NCBI GenBank assembly: GCA_004376385.1
Contig: SOJY01000013.1
Coordinates: forward strand, 1 to 10,433
DNA length: 10,433 nt
Origin: Candidatus Bathyarchaeum sp.
Lineage (GTDB): Archaea > Thermoproteota > Bathyarchaeia > Bathyarchaeales > Bathyarchaeaceae
Reading direction: 5' to 3'
The stretch's first letter is position 1. Each line of letters begins with the position of its first letter. The position numbers were made by a program, and so were the translations under genes. The notes beneath the pieces were generated by a model. The model was not told the origin of the DNA. It saw only the letters and a program-made list of their open reading frames with translations, and ran no database searches. Shown here piece after piece: positions 1 to 6,010 of the stretch.

Positions 1-126
1 ATGAGCTACCAGAGCATGTTCGATAACCAGGAGAATGCGACGTATTCACGAAGCACGGATTACGCCGAATTTTTCCTTGCTAAGTGGGAAGAGGCTGTCG
101 TTCCAGGGCATGAAGGTGAGCGTTAA
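1..126 (+). CDS. Small hypothetical ORF, or C-terminal end of a gene cut by the window edge
   Basis: An open frame starts with ATG at the first base and ends with TAA at 124-126, giving 41 residues (MSYQSMFDNQ...PGHEGER). The tail contains an acidic/aromatic stretch (YAEFFLAKWEEAV). I do not recognise a family. Because the frame is open at the window edge, the ATG may be an internal methionine and this may be only the end of a longer protein; no ribosome binding site can be judged. Its stop codon overlaps the 31-bp repeat at 123-153, so the frame may itself have been cut by insertion of that repeat. Confidence 0.35.
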   Translation: MSYQSMFDNQENATYSRSTDYAEFFLAKWEEAVVPGHEGER

Positions 127-153
127 CGGCATGGGACTTGCCTCAGTCCGTCT
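123..153 (+). repeat. 31-bp repeat, left copy of a long-range inverted pair
   Basis: Begins TTAACGGCATGGG and ends CAGTCCGTCT. It is an exact 31-nt reverse complement of 9959-9989. The unit contains a short internal hairpin (GGACT/AGTCC around a six-base loop), so it resembles a REP-type palindromic unit rather than a classic transposon end. No target-site duplication or transposase was seen. Confidence 0.75.
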
Positions 154-169
154 AAGAAATTTGACTTTC

Positions 170-214
170 GTCTTGATTTTACACCCAAGTCGACTTCTTT
201 TGTAAAATCAAGAC
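170..214 (+). repeat. Duplicated 45-nt stem-loop, copy 1
   Basis: Two perfect 13-bp arms (GTCTTGATTTTAC at 170-182, GTAAAATCAAGAC at 202-214) enclose a 19-nt spacer. In this copy the spacer holds a perfect 10-bp palindrome, AAGTCGACTT (187-196). The same arms with a similar spacer recur in the same orientation at 5945-5989, and the match extends a few bases on both sides. The element sits just upstream of the muramidase gene. The right arm contains TTGTAA, which lies 16 bp before TATACT (about 221-226), so a promoter could overlap it; the second copy has no such -10. There is no T-tract, so it is not a standard terminator. It may be an operator, a recombination site or a structured RNA. Confidence 0.7.
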
Positions 215-258
215 ATAGACTTATACTAGACAATCGGGAAAAAATGGGGGAATTTGAA

Positions 259-1470
259 ATGCTAAAAAGAGGAGATAAAGGCAAAGAGGTCAGAGACCTT
301 CAGGAAAAACTTCTACAACTTGGCTATGAACTGCCCAAGTTTGGAGCCGACGGCGACTACGGAAACGAAACAGAATCCGCTATCTCCGAGTTCAAGCAGG
401 AGCTGATTGATCTGCTAAAAGAGGAAGGCGTATCAACTGAGCTTCAGCGGTTGATAGATGCGCTTGTTGTCGCTGAGTGGAAGCGACCTAAAGTTTCGCC
501 AGTGATTACACCCGAAGAGATAGAAGAGCTAATAAGTGAGATGTACGATGCCTTCCATCCCTTGTTTCTTGGGACAGAAGAAACCGAACCTGCGGAAAGT
601 TTGCAGACCGCTTTGAAAAGGTTGGGCTTCTATCACGGCAAAATAGACGGCGATTTCGGCAGAGGCACGCGGCGTTCTGTTCAGGCGGCACAATTCTCTC
701 TTTCACTTCCCGTTTCAGGTGAAGTGGATGACGGGACAGCCGAAGCTATCACGGAGCTGCTTAGACAGGCAGAATCAGGCGAGCGGTGGAAACTTCCAAA
801 GAAGGATGACCCAGAAGTGCAAAAAGCAACCGACGCCTTCGGCTTACGGGAAGTCCCCGAAGACCAGATGGCACTTTATAGAGAGATTATGGAGGAAAAC
901 GGAATCCCGTCTTACTTCGCAGAGGCGTTGGCAGAGCAGGAAGCTGGCTCAGACCACTTCGATTCTGACGGATTCGTAAAGATGCGCTGCGAGTTCTGGT
1001 ATCAGTATCAGCGCGACGAGGAAGAACACCCCGACTACGAAATCAGGTACAGGTCATTTGGCATCATGCAGATTCTGGACATGGGACATCCCGAGGATTA
1101 TTACACCAGAGGCTCTGAGGTCGGCAATATCACGAACAAGGAGTTAAGGGAGAGTGTGGCAAAGAACATATCAGCAGGCGCTCATCTTCTCCGCAGTTTG
1201 CTTTCAGGTGCAGAATGTGTCTACGATGAAGATGATGATCGACGCTTTTCTTGCAAGGAGTGTATCGAAGCGATTGAAACCGTAGAAAGAGACTGGAGTG
1301 AGACCAGATTTCATAAGTGGCGTTCTTTTGAGGTCCCGTCCTTTGAACAGATTCCCTGCGGATGGGCTGAAGCTATCAGGCGCTACAACGGCGCAGGCGC
1401 TGATGCCGAGGCTTATAGAGACGAGATCTTGACCCGAATAACAGGGGCTGAGCGCACTTATGTTGCGTGA
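259..1470 (+). CDS. Endolysin-like muramidase with two peptidoglycan-binding domains
   Basis: Predicted cell-wall hydrolase cutting the glycan strand. From the ATG at 259 it has 403 residues. Positions below count from the alternative in-frame ATG at 244 (five residues longer). I prefer 259 because GGGGGA at 246-251 is well spaced and MLKRGDKGKEVRDLQ is a typical peptidoglycan-binding start. First PG-binding repeat: about 9-57. Second: about 117-174 (LQTALKRLGFYHGKIDGDFG). The C-terminal lysozyme/transglycosylase-like part spans about 208-400. It has a candidate catalytic Glu in AEQEAGSDHF (231 or 233), the S-F-G-I-M-Q-I motif at 271-277, NISAGAHLL at 308-316 and RYNGAGADAEAYRDEIL near the end, an arrangement known from soluble lytic transglycosylases and phage N-acetylmuramidases. 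There is no signal peptide or membrane helix, which favours a phage endolysin needing a holin; none is visible nearby. The stem-loop at 170-214 may regulate it. Confidence 0.8.
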   Translation: MLKRGDKGKEVRDLQEKLLQLGYELPKFGADGDYGNETESAISEFKQELIDLLKEEGVSTELQRLIDALVVAEWKRPKVSPVITPEEIEELISEMYDAFHPLFLGTEETEPAESLQTALKRLGFYHGKIDGDFGRGTRRSVQAAQFSLSLPVSGEVDDGTAEAITELLRQAESGERWKLPKKDDPEVQKATDAFGLREVPEDQMALYREIMEENGIPSYFAEALAEQEAGSDHFDSDGFVKMRCEFWYQYQRDEEEHPDYEIRYRSFGIMQILDMGHPEDYYTRGSEVGNITNKELRESVAKNISAGAHLLRSLLSGAECVYDEDDDRRFSCKECIEAIETVERDWSETRFHKWRSFEVPSFEQIPCGWAEAIRRYNGAGADAEAYRDEILTRITGAERTYVA

Positions 1471-1754
1471 TTGATTATGATTGCGTATCAAGTCTCGCTC
1501 TTTCCTTCCCCCAAACCCGAAATGGAATGTGAAAGCGTTACTGAGCTTGGCTCTAGCGGGTATCCACCCAAAATAAGAAACAATAAAAACCTATCCGTTC
1601 CATTCCAATTTGCGGGAATGTATAAATATTGCCATGACCATAGCATGAGAAAATGGTACAATTGGTTGAAAATTGGCAATAGAAACTGTCAGAATTTTAA
1701 TTATTGCCGTTTGTGAACCAAAAGACTGAGCTACATCTTTGATCGAGGTGTAGC

Positions 1755-1826
1755 GCCGAACAAGGCGCTGCACCTGACCGCTATTCCGCTGCGCTCCATA
1801 GCGGCAGGTGAGCTTGGTCGTTAGGT
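1755..1826 (+). other. Integron attC recombination site 1
   Basis: The outer R-like boxes are GCCGAAC (1755-1761) and GTTAGGT (1820-1826), close to the RYYYAAC/GTTRRRY consensus with one mismatch on the left. Inside, CACCTG pairs with CAGGTG and GCT pairs with AGC, leaving a single unpaired G on one side, the extrahelical base that attC sites need. A further CCGCTAT/ATAGCGG stem carries the loop TCCGCTGCGCTCC, shared exactly with attC site 2. Crossover is expected between G1820 and T1821. The cassette to its left (1471-1754) has no convincing gene: the longest frame there begins with TTG, lacks a ribosome binding site and has low-complexity content. Confidence 0.85.
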
Positions 1827-1829
1827 GGC

Positions 1830-2158
1830 TATGAATCGCTCAACTCATGGCGAAAATGCCTGATAATCAAACTTACTGGACATTAGATAAGCGTCAAAAA
1901 TCGTGGGCTTCTGTTGTATTGGTCAACAACATCTTAAACACCGATTTCCTTCACCGCAGAGCAGAGACGCAGAGTTTTCTCGGCACAACGGTAAATAAAA
2001 TGCGCGGAACTCATTGGTGACAGGGGTTCCAGCCACGCCCGTAATTTTTGACGCATATCTGTTTCCCAAGTGTTGCGGTGATATGTCAAGAGAAATAAGC
2101 CTAACCAGTCGTTAGGCAAATGAGAAAGAATATGATTACAATTCAAGCTACTGAACTC
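1830..2158. other. Cassette leader region without a credible gene
   Basis: This stretch lies between the left attC and the ThsA-like gene. A 57-codon frame from the ATG at 1847 to the TGA at 2020 exists but lacks a good ribosome binding site. Its middle is a sequence of the CACCGCAGAG...GACGCAGAG type (about 1952-1974), which I recall as a common intergenic repeat in many genomes. A minus-strand frame through the same DNA is equally unconvincing. The only clear structure is the R-box palindrome at 2099-2117. A promoter for the cassette genes could lie here, but I see no strong -35/-10 pair. Confidence 0.5.
2099..2117. repeat. Perfect R-box palindrome, possibly a collapsed attC site
   Basis: GCCTAAC (2099-2105), five spacer bases CAGTC, then GTTAGGC (2111-2117). 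The two arms match the attC R-box consensus RYYYAAC/GTTRRRY perfectly and are exact reverse complements. All L-box and central stem sequence is missing. It could be an attC that lost its middle, or an operator palindrome that matches by chance, 53 bp upstream of the ThsA-like start. Confidence 0.4.
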
Positions 2159-2169
2159 GGAGAGAGCCT

Positions 2170-3021
2170 GTGAAGTACCTAATCGACACCATTACCAGTC
2201 CAGCCTATTGGCACTATGTTTTGTTCTCACGATCTGGAGTTCAAACTGTTCTCTCTTTTTTTGGTGGATTGTGGCTTTTTATTGAGTCATTGGATTTTTT
2301 TAACATCTACACTCGGGATCAATATGGCTCATATGCATTTTTCTGGGTGATAGCGATATCAACTGTGTTGGCAATCATTTTCAGACGCCCTATTCGATCA
2401 ATTGAGGTTGCTTTTCCGGAACATGACTTCTGCTTGGAAGTGCGTATTGGTGATATTTTTGATGCGTCTGGCGCAGTTATGGTATCCACAAATACAGTTT
2501 TTGAATCTGATGTCGCTGGAGGTAAAATCTCTCCTGAAAGCTTACAGGGACAATTTACAGCCAAATACTTTACGGGAGATCAAAATACATTAATAAGGCT
2601 TATTGAAGAAGGCCTAAAAGCTCTCGATGGGCCTCCTTATCCTATGGGAACAACCGTTCCTGTGAATACTCACGGAAAGACATTTTATTTTGTTGCTATG
2701 GCAGAGCTTAACGAGCAAGGAACTGCATCGACCACTCCTCAAGCAGTAGAACAAGCTATGAGTGGTCTTTGGCGGTATGTTCGTGAATCAGGAGAGCTTC
2801 AAGAGTTGGTTGTTCCTGTCATAGGAACAGAAAGGGGCAGAATAAAAATGCCAAGAAAAAAAATGATCGAGAAAATTGCAGAATCCTTTGCGAATGCCTC
2901 GATTGAAGGGAAATTTACAGACCGTCTTGTCATCATGGTTCACCCGAAGGATGCAAAACGGTTTCAAGTTTATCTATATGAGATTAAAGATCTTTTAAAC
3001 CATGCACTAGGAAGGAGATAG
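2170..3021 (+). CDS. thsA: ThsA-like membrane effector with C-terminal macro domain (type II Thoeris)
   Basis: 283 residues from a GTG start with GGAGAG at 2159-2164. Two membrane helices lie near the N terminus, about 24-39 (GVQTVLSFFGGLWLFI) and 55-71 (YAFFWVIAISTVLAIIF). The rest is a macro-like domain of the DUF6430 kind: VRIGDIFDAS (91-100), VSTNT (105-109), GGKISPESLQGQF, YPMGTTVPVNTHGKTFYFVAMAEL, and LVVPVIGTERGRI (213-225). In type II Thoeris the TIR partner is reported to make an ADP-ribose-type signal (histidine-ADP-ribose) that the macro domain binds, activating a membrane effector that stops the infected cell; this protein would act at the inner membrane. It overlaps no other gene and is separated by two bases from the TIR gene, so the pair is probably co-translated. 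The family call rests on motifs and architecture, not on a search. Confidence 0.85.
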   Translation: MKYLIDTITSPAYWHYVLFSRSGVQTVLSFFGGLWLFIESLDFFNIYTRDQYGSYAFFWVIAISTVLAIIFRRPIRSIEVAFPEHDFCLEVRIGDIFDASGAVMVSTNTVFESDVAGGKISPESLQGQFTAKYFTGDQNTLIRLIEEGLKALDGPPYPMGTTVPVNTHGKTFYFVAMAELNEQGTASTTPQAVEQAMSGLWRYVRESGELQELVVPVIGTERGRIKMPRKKMIEKIAESFANASIEGKFTDRLVIMVHPKDAKRFQVYLYEIKDLLNHALGRR

Positions 3022-3023
3022 TA

Positions 3024-3593
3024 ATGACTTATCGAAACGGAAACTATTCAGCATTCTACGTTGCTGAACCATTCGCGGAAACTAATCTTGGAGCCCATTC
3101 AACGAAGGACTTCCTGTATTACAACTTGTTACGTGCATGGAAGGGGGCTGATGCTTCATTTCCTTTCATTGATTCACACAACAAGAATTATAATGTTAGG
3201 GACGACAGTGATTGGGAAAAAACGTTGAAACCTCGAATTCGAGACCGAATTAACAACTCAAAAAATATCATTTTATTTTTGAGTTCAATCACGAAGAGTT
3301 CAAGAGCTTTACGAGAAGAAATTGATTATGGCATTAACTCTTGTGGGTTACCGGTTATTGTTGTCTATCCCGAATACGGCGAAAAGTCGGATATCATAAA
3401 TTGTTCATCAGAGACCATAAAACAGAAAATAAAAAATCTGTGGGACAACCTGCCAATATTTCGTAATTCAATGGGTAATGTGGCGACATTACATATCCCA
3501 AATAAAAAGGCTGTAATTAAGAACGCATTGAACAATGAAGGATTTATGGTCAATACAAAGAAAGATCCGGGAGAGTATTTCTACAAATGCTAA
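3024..3593 (+). CDS. thsB: ThsB-like TIR-domain sensor enzyme (type II Thoeris)
   Basis: 189 residues with AAGGAG just upstream of the ATG. The fold signature matches the MTH538/ThsB TIR-like family (DUF1863): LLRAWKGADASFPFIDSH (35-52), the N-V-R-D-D-S-D-W stretch before a basic helix (LKPRIRDRINNSKNIILFL, 68-86), SSRALREEIDYGI (92-104), and the strand GLPVIVVYP (108-116). E98 or E99 in REEIDYGI is the likely catalytic glutamate of the NAD-consuming TIR site. There is no signal peptide, so it should be cytosolic. Known ThsB proteins sense infection and turn NAD+ into a signalling nucleotide for ThsA. The pairing with a membrane-macro protein points to type II rather than to the type I (SIR2/SLOG ThsA) form. 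The gene ends 27 bp before attC site 2. Its base composition is A+T rich compared with the muramidase, as expected for an acquired cassette. Confidence 0.85.
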   Translation: MTYRNGNYSAFYVAEPFAETNLGAHSTKDFLYYNLLRAWKGADASFPFIDSHNKNYNVRDDSDWEKTLKPRIRDRINNSKNIILFLSSITKSSRALREEIDYGINSCGLPVIVVYPEYGEKSDIINCSSETIKQKIKNLWDNLPIFRNSMGNVATLHIPNKKAVIKNALNNEGFMVNTKKDPGEYFYKC

Positions 3594-3620
3594 TTATTCC
3601 AATTTGATTCCTGAAATTTT

Positions 3621-3692
3621 GCCTAACAAATCGCTGCACTGGATTTTTACTCCGCTGCGCTCCGTATAAACCAGTGAGCTCAAACGTTAGCT
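3621..3692 (+). other. Integron attC recombination site 2
   Basis: The left box GCCTAAC (3621-3627) is a perfect RYYYAAC. The right box GTTAGCT (3686-3692) has one mismatch. Between them, CACTGG pairs with CCAGTG and GCT with AGC, with one unpaired G as in attC 1. The central arms are TTTTTAC/GTATAAA, and the loop TCCGCTGCGCTCC is identical to that of attC 1. The crossover is predicted between G3686 and T3687. No further attC site is clear to the right on this strand. Confidence 0.88.
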
Positions 3693-3853
3693 GCTTGAAT
3701 AGCCAGGCAAAAAAGTTGATATGAAAAAGTGATAATAGTCAATATGTGAACATTGGAGTAGAGTAACACATTGCAGGCAGGAGAGTTCAGGGCTACTCAA
3801 AAGATGGTTATCATTAAGTAGGTGTCCCATCGGAATACAGCGTGCGATGCTAA

Positions 3854-3994
3854 ACGACGCCTTCTACAAAGACTTCGTCTATGAATAGGTCGGGAGGTTT
3901 CGCTCAGAGTGTTGCGCAGGGAATTACGTTCGCGTAGTTCGGCAGTGTTCTTCTTTGACGCCAGTAGAAGGCGTCGTCAGTGGAAGGCGTTCGT
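3854..3994. repeat. GTAGAAGGCGTCGT repeats, left cluster
   Basis: The 14-mer GTAGAAGGCGTCGT occurs reversed at 3854-3867 and forward at 3964-3977, followed by the variant GTGGAAGGCGTTCGT at 3980-3994. The reversed copy is preceded by CGTGCGATGC, the complement of the GCATCGCACG unit that follows the same 14-mer at 9504-9548. A composite repeat is therefore present at both ends of the window in opposite orientations. Confidence 0.6.
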
Positions 3995-4368
3995 TTCTTC
4001 ACGCATCGGACCCACAGACGCATCGCACCCAGGCGACCACTTATATGATTTAATCCGAGTTTTGTTTCGTACGCTTCCTACCCCGGTTTTGCAGGACGGT
4101 AGTCCCACCGCCCTGGCTTGCGTGCGCTCGTGAACCACTTAGAGACGACCGCACGCAAGCGTCTCACTTCGTTCGTGGCAAATCGACGCATTTCTGCAAT
4201 GAAATGCTTACGATTTGCCGGTGTTGCATAGCGGTTTGCTTTTTGCTCCGCGGTTTGGCGGAGCAGAACAAAAACCAAAAGCACGAACAGGGTGGGTTTG
4301 TGTTGTTTTTGAGGGAAGTTCGATACCGCTACACCGGCCGAGTAGTGCTTTCAATTCTGCGTTTTGCG

Positions 4369-4409
4369 CCGTAAGCCGTTTCTTTTGCGGCGTCGGTTGC
4401 TTTTTGCAC
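4369..4409 (+). repeat. CCGTAAGCC/GCGTCGGTTG repeat, copy 1
   Basis: CCGTAAGCCG, a short variable middle, then CGTCGGTTGCTTTTTGCAC. The flanks are nearly identical to 6707-6739, which lies inside the SWIM-finger gene; only the middle differs in length. Confidence 0.65.
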
Positions 4410-4503
4410 TACAAGCCGAAAGAAAAGAGTGGAGAGAGCGGTTGCACTACCGCGTTTTAATGCTTGTCACGTTTTGCGCCCTCATCCGCATCTCTGCAAA
4501 CCC

Positions 4504-4527
4504 CAACCGACGCCCAGAGGCTTACGG
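4504..4527 (-). repeat. CCGTAAGCC/GCGTCGGTTG repeat, copy 2 (reversed)
   Basis: Read on the minus strand this is CCGTAAGCC, a five-base middle, then GCGTCGGTTG. It is in opposite orientation to copy 1 about 100 bp away, so the two copies could pair with each other. A partial relative (CGGCTTAC) is at 7765-7772. Confidence 0.55.
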
Positions 4528-4620
4528 CAATGAAAAGCTTAGGTTAGAGAAAAACTTGGGTTGAGTAGCCCGAGCCGTGGCGAGGGCGTATCGAAACCTC
4601 AGCGGGCGCGAAAACTAGGC

Positions 4621-4645
4621 GCTTGCGAGTTTAGCAAGCATTTTT
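4621..4645 (+). terminator. Possible intrinsic terminator
   Basis: A GCTTGC/GCAAGC stem of six pairs around a seven-base loop is followed by ATTTTT. No gene ends directly upstream on the plus strand, so it may be a relic or chance. Confidence 0.3.
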
Positions 4646-5029
4646 AAAAATCAACTTTAACTTGTACAGATGTACAATCACGGTTAATTCAGTTCCGCAC
4701 GGAGTGACGGTTTATTCTATATTCACAGCCCGCTCCGTGCGTTGCTAACGTTAACCCTCGCAATCACGGGATTCTCCCTGGATTATCTCGGTTTGTGCCC
4801 TCCAAGACGTGAACTTTAGCAAACACTCACAGAATACTGCCACTGCGGCTCGTGGCTTCGTCGACGGGAAACAGCAAAAAAAAGCCCTATTTATATTTTT
4901 TCTTTGTTCCTGAAGCTGCGCTCGTGCTCATGGTCGAGTCAACGTAGCTTTAGCGGTGAACAACTAACTGGTATCTCCCCCAAACAACGGCTACAATTAC
5001 AAATTGCTTTCTCAGCCGAAAAAGGGAAG

Positions 5030-5091
5030 AGTTAGGACGGTGATGATAACACCCGCATTCCTGCAATGGAATGCTCAGTTTATTCTTCGCT
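5030..5091 (+). repeat. 62-bp repeat, copy 1
   Basis: Begins AGTTAGGACGGTGAT and ends CAGTTTATTCTTCGCT. These ends and the exact 62-bp length are shared with 5272-5333, while the middle differs. In this copy the middle forms a GCATTCC/GGAATGC hairpin. Confidence 0.6.
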
Positions 5092-5198
5092 CCCGAAAAG
5101 AAGGAAAGATTGCTGGCGGTTAACTCTTCCCAACGCAACGGTTTACATTCCTGTCCAGGTACTGGAAAAGATACGACAGGGAAAAAGAAAAAGTCGAA

Positions 5199-5220
5199 GT
5201 TGCGAGGAACGAAGCAATCT
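5199..5220 (+). repeat. Dispersed intergenic repeat of the GCGAGGAACGAAGCAATC type
   Basis: I recall this motif as a widespread intergenic repeat in unrelated bacterial genomes. On the minus strand it gives the spurious peptide DCFVPRN, which explains the open frame at 4950-5243 without a gene. Confidence 0.5.
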
Positions 5221-5271
5221 GGGCGTTTGATAACGCAATCCACACCTGCGATTTGGCGGAGGTTTCGGGAT

Positions 5272-5333
5272 AGTTAGGACGGTGATTATTAGATTCGCTA
5301 AACCGCCTGAAACGCTCCAGTTTATTCTTCGCT
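5272..5333 (+). repeat. 62-bp repeat, copy 2
   Basis: Same orientation, same length and same ends as the copy at 5030-5091 (14 to 16 matching bases at each end), with an unrelated middle. The spacing between copies is about 180 bp. Confidence 0.6.
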
Positions 5334-5489
5334 GACGTTTTTCATTCCACCCAAAAAAGAGAAACTACTGCGGCGACGCTGTGGTTACGACGACGACTGC
5401 GCACGGCGCGGTTGTGACGGCAGAAAGCTGCCTCAGCTCGTTTGTGGCGGCGGCGGTAAAAAAATATGTGGTTGTAGGTGTTTTTTTAC

Positions 5490-5518
5490 TTGACAACCTT
5501 AAAATAATATGTTATAAT
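5490..5518 (+). promoter_or_regulatory. Consensus sigma70 promoter of the HTH gene
   Basis: TTGACA at 5490-5495 and TATAAT at 5513-5518 with a 17-bp spacer: perfect consensus boxes. The start of transcription is expected near 5525, only about three bases before the ATG at 5528. The core shares ACTTGACAA and ATATGTTATAAT with the promoter at 5787-5815. Confidence 0.9.
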
Positions 5519-5527
5519 TTAAGCATT

Positions 5528-5758
5528 ATGATAAAGAATCTGGATGATATGCTGACAGTAAAGGAAGCCGCTGATTTGGTGGGTGTTTCGCGACAAACGA
5601 TTTATGCCTGGATGAATGACGGGATTTTAGGTTTTGAACAGAAAGGCTACATGCGACTTGTGAACACAAAAGCGATTACGTTTGTTGCAGAGGCAACGCT
5701 GAAACAGAAGGTTAAAGGGCAACCGAGACGAAGTGAGATTATTTCAAAAAAGGTTTAG
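5528..5758 (+). CDS. Small helix-turn-helix (excisionase/MerR-like, HTH_17) protein
   Basis: 76 residues from the ATG at 5528. A winged-helix-type HTH covers about 8-45: MLTVKEAADLVGVSRQTIYAWMNDG, a pattern typical of phage excisionases and small DNA-binding proteins of the HTH_17 family. It is followed by a basic tail (KQKVKGQPRRSEIISKKV). A longer frame upstream of 5528 overlaps the promoter and is rejected. The -10 box ends ten bases before the ATG and no Shine-Dalgarno is visible, so the mRNA is probably leaderless or nearly so. The internal ATG at 5549 also lacks a ribosome binding site. The shared promoter sequence with the next transcript suggests the protein may regulate itself and the downstream SWIM gene. 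It could instead be an excisionase for a mobile element; no integrase is in the window. Confidence 0.8.
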   Translation: MIKNLDDMLTVKEAADLVGVSRQTIYAWMNDGILGFEQKGYMRLVNTKAITFVAEATLKQKVKGQPRRSEIISKKV

Positions 5759-5786
5759 AATAATTAGAATAAGGTGCATTTTTTAC

Positions 5787-5815
5787 TTGACAAATCCCCA
5801 GTTATATGTTATAAT
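5787..5815 (+). promoter_or_regulatory. Consensus sigma70 promoter of the structured leader and SWIM gene
   Basis: TTGACA at 5787-5792 and TATAAT at 5810-5815, spacer 17 bp. It closely resembles the promoter at 5490-5518, including bases outside the boxes (TTTTTACTTGACA and ATATGTTATAAT). The expected transcript start is about 5822, some 290 bases before the next start codon. Confidence 0.9.
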
Positions 5816-5821
5816 ATATGG

Positions 5822-6010
5822 TGTAAGATTAAGAAGCTTAGGTCAAGGATAAGCGCCGTATGGCAACCCAGAAGGTAAGACCTCCGAATAGGTAGGCATC
5901 TGGTAGAATCCGCAGAGCTGAGTAATAACAAATTCCCGATTTTCGTCTTGATTTTACACCCAAACCGAATTCTTTTGTAAAATCAAGACAAAGATTTTCG
6001 GGAGGTCGAA
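5822..6010 (+). ncRNA. Structured leader or small RNA of unknown family
   Basis: The transcript predicted from the promoter at 5787-5815 runs through here without an open frame. Local pairing includes AGGTC (5840-5844) with GACCT (5879-5883), GCC-GTAT-GGC (5855-5864), CCAGA (5868-5872) with TCTGG (5899-5903), and then the long stem-loop 5945-5989, extended by CCCGA/TCGGG on its outside. I do not recognise a known riboswitch or RNA class. It could be the 5' part of the SWIM gene's mRNA or an independent RNA ending near 6000; no T-tract terminator is seen. Confidence 0.5.
5945..5989 (+). repeat. Duplicated 45-nt stem-loop, copy 2
   Basis: The same 13-bp arms as copy 1 (GTCTTGATTTTAC 5945-5957, GTAAAATCAAGAC 5977-5989) and a 19-nt spacer that begins ACCCAA and ends TTCTTTT in both. 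The palindrome in the copy-1 spacer is lost here. Both copies are followed at some distance by TCGGGA/TCGGGAGG. Confidence 0.75.

Larger units (their letters stand above)
1821..3686 (+). mobile_element. Integron gene cassette carrying a two-gene Thoeris-type system
   Basis: The limits are the predicted G/TT crossover points of the two attC sites, giving a cassette of 1866 bp. Both genes read toward the right-hand attC, and the second stop codon (3593) lies 27 bp before it, which is the standard cassette arrangement. No integrase gene or attI site lies in the window, so this may be part of a sedentary array or of a cluster of attC sites lacking an integrase. The cassette is long for its kind because it holds two genes and a 340-bp leader. 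Confidence 0.75.
3693..5489. other. 1.8-kb non-coding, palindrome-rich stretch
   Basis: No frame here has a convincing ribosome binding site or protein-like composition; the frames seen are repeat translations. Clear structures besides the repeats listed separately are: a 10-bp-arm hairpin CTTGCGTGCG/CGCACGCAAG at 4117-4159, with an overlapping competing stem GAGACG/CGTCTC at 4142-4165; a perfect 8-bp hairpin TGCTCCGC/GCGGAGCA at 4244-4265, extended by GCTTTT/AAAAGC; TTGTAC-agat-GTACAA at 4662-4677; GCACGGAG/CTCCGTGC at 4697-4740; and GCATTCC/GGAATGC inside the 62-bp repeat. It reads like a landing zone for small palindromic elements. Confidence 0.6.

Noticed and set aside
1471..1716. 81-codon open frame before attC 1
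   Set aside because: It starts with TTG, has no ribosome binding site and gives an uneven, non-conserved-looking product; overlapping minus-strand frames are just as long.
1934..2146. 70-codon minus-strand frame in the cassette leader
   Set aside because: Its C-terminal part is the CACCGCAGAG-type repeat; the rest matches no family I know, although a transposase fragment cannot be excluded.
3909..4564. Several overlapping frames on both strands (74, 68, 81 and 66 codons)
   Set aside because: They run through hairpins and dispersed repeats, are arginine- or cysteine-rich artefacts and lack ribosome binding sites.
4950..5243. 97-codon minus-strand frame
   Set aside because: Its core DCFVPRN is the translation of a well-known type of intergenic repeat; no start signal is seen.
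3693..5489. CRISPR array
   Set aside because: Repeats are few, of unequal length and irregularly spaced, and no cas gene is seen.
5822..5944. tRNA- or tmRNA-like RNA
   Set aside because: There is no T-arm motif, no CCA end and no clover-leaf pairing.
5945..5989. loxP-like or dif-like recombination site
   Set aside because: The arms are 13 bp as in loxP/FRT sites, but the 19-bp spacer is too long for known tyrosine recombinase cores, and no recombinase gene is present. Kept only as a repeat of unknown role.
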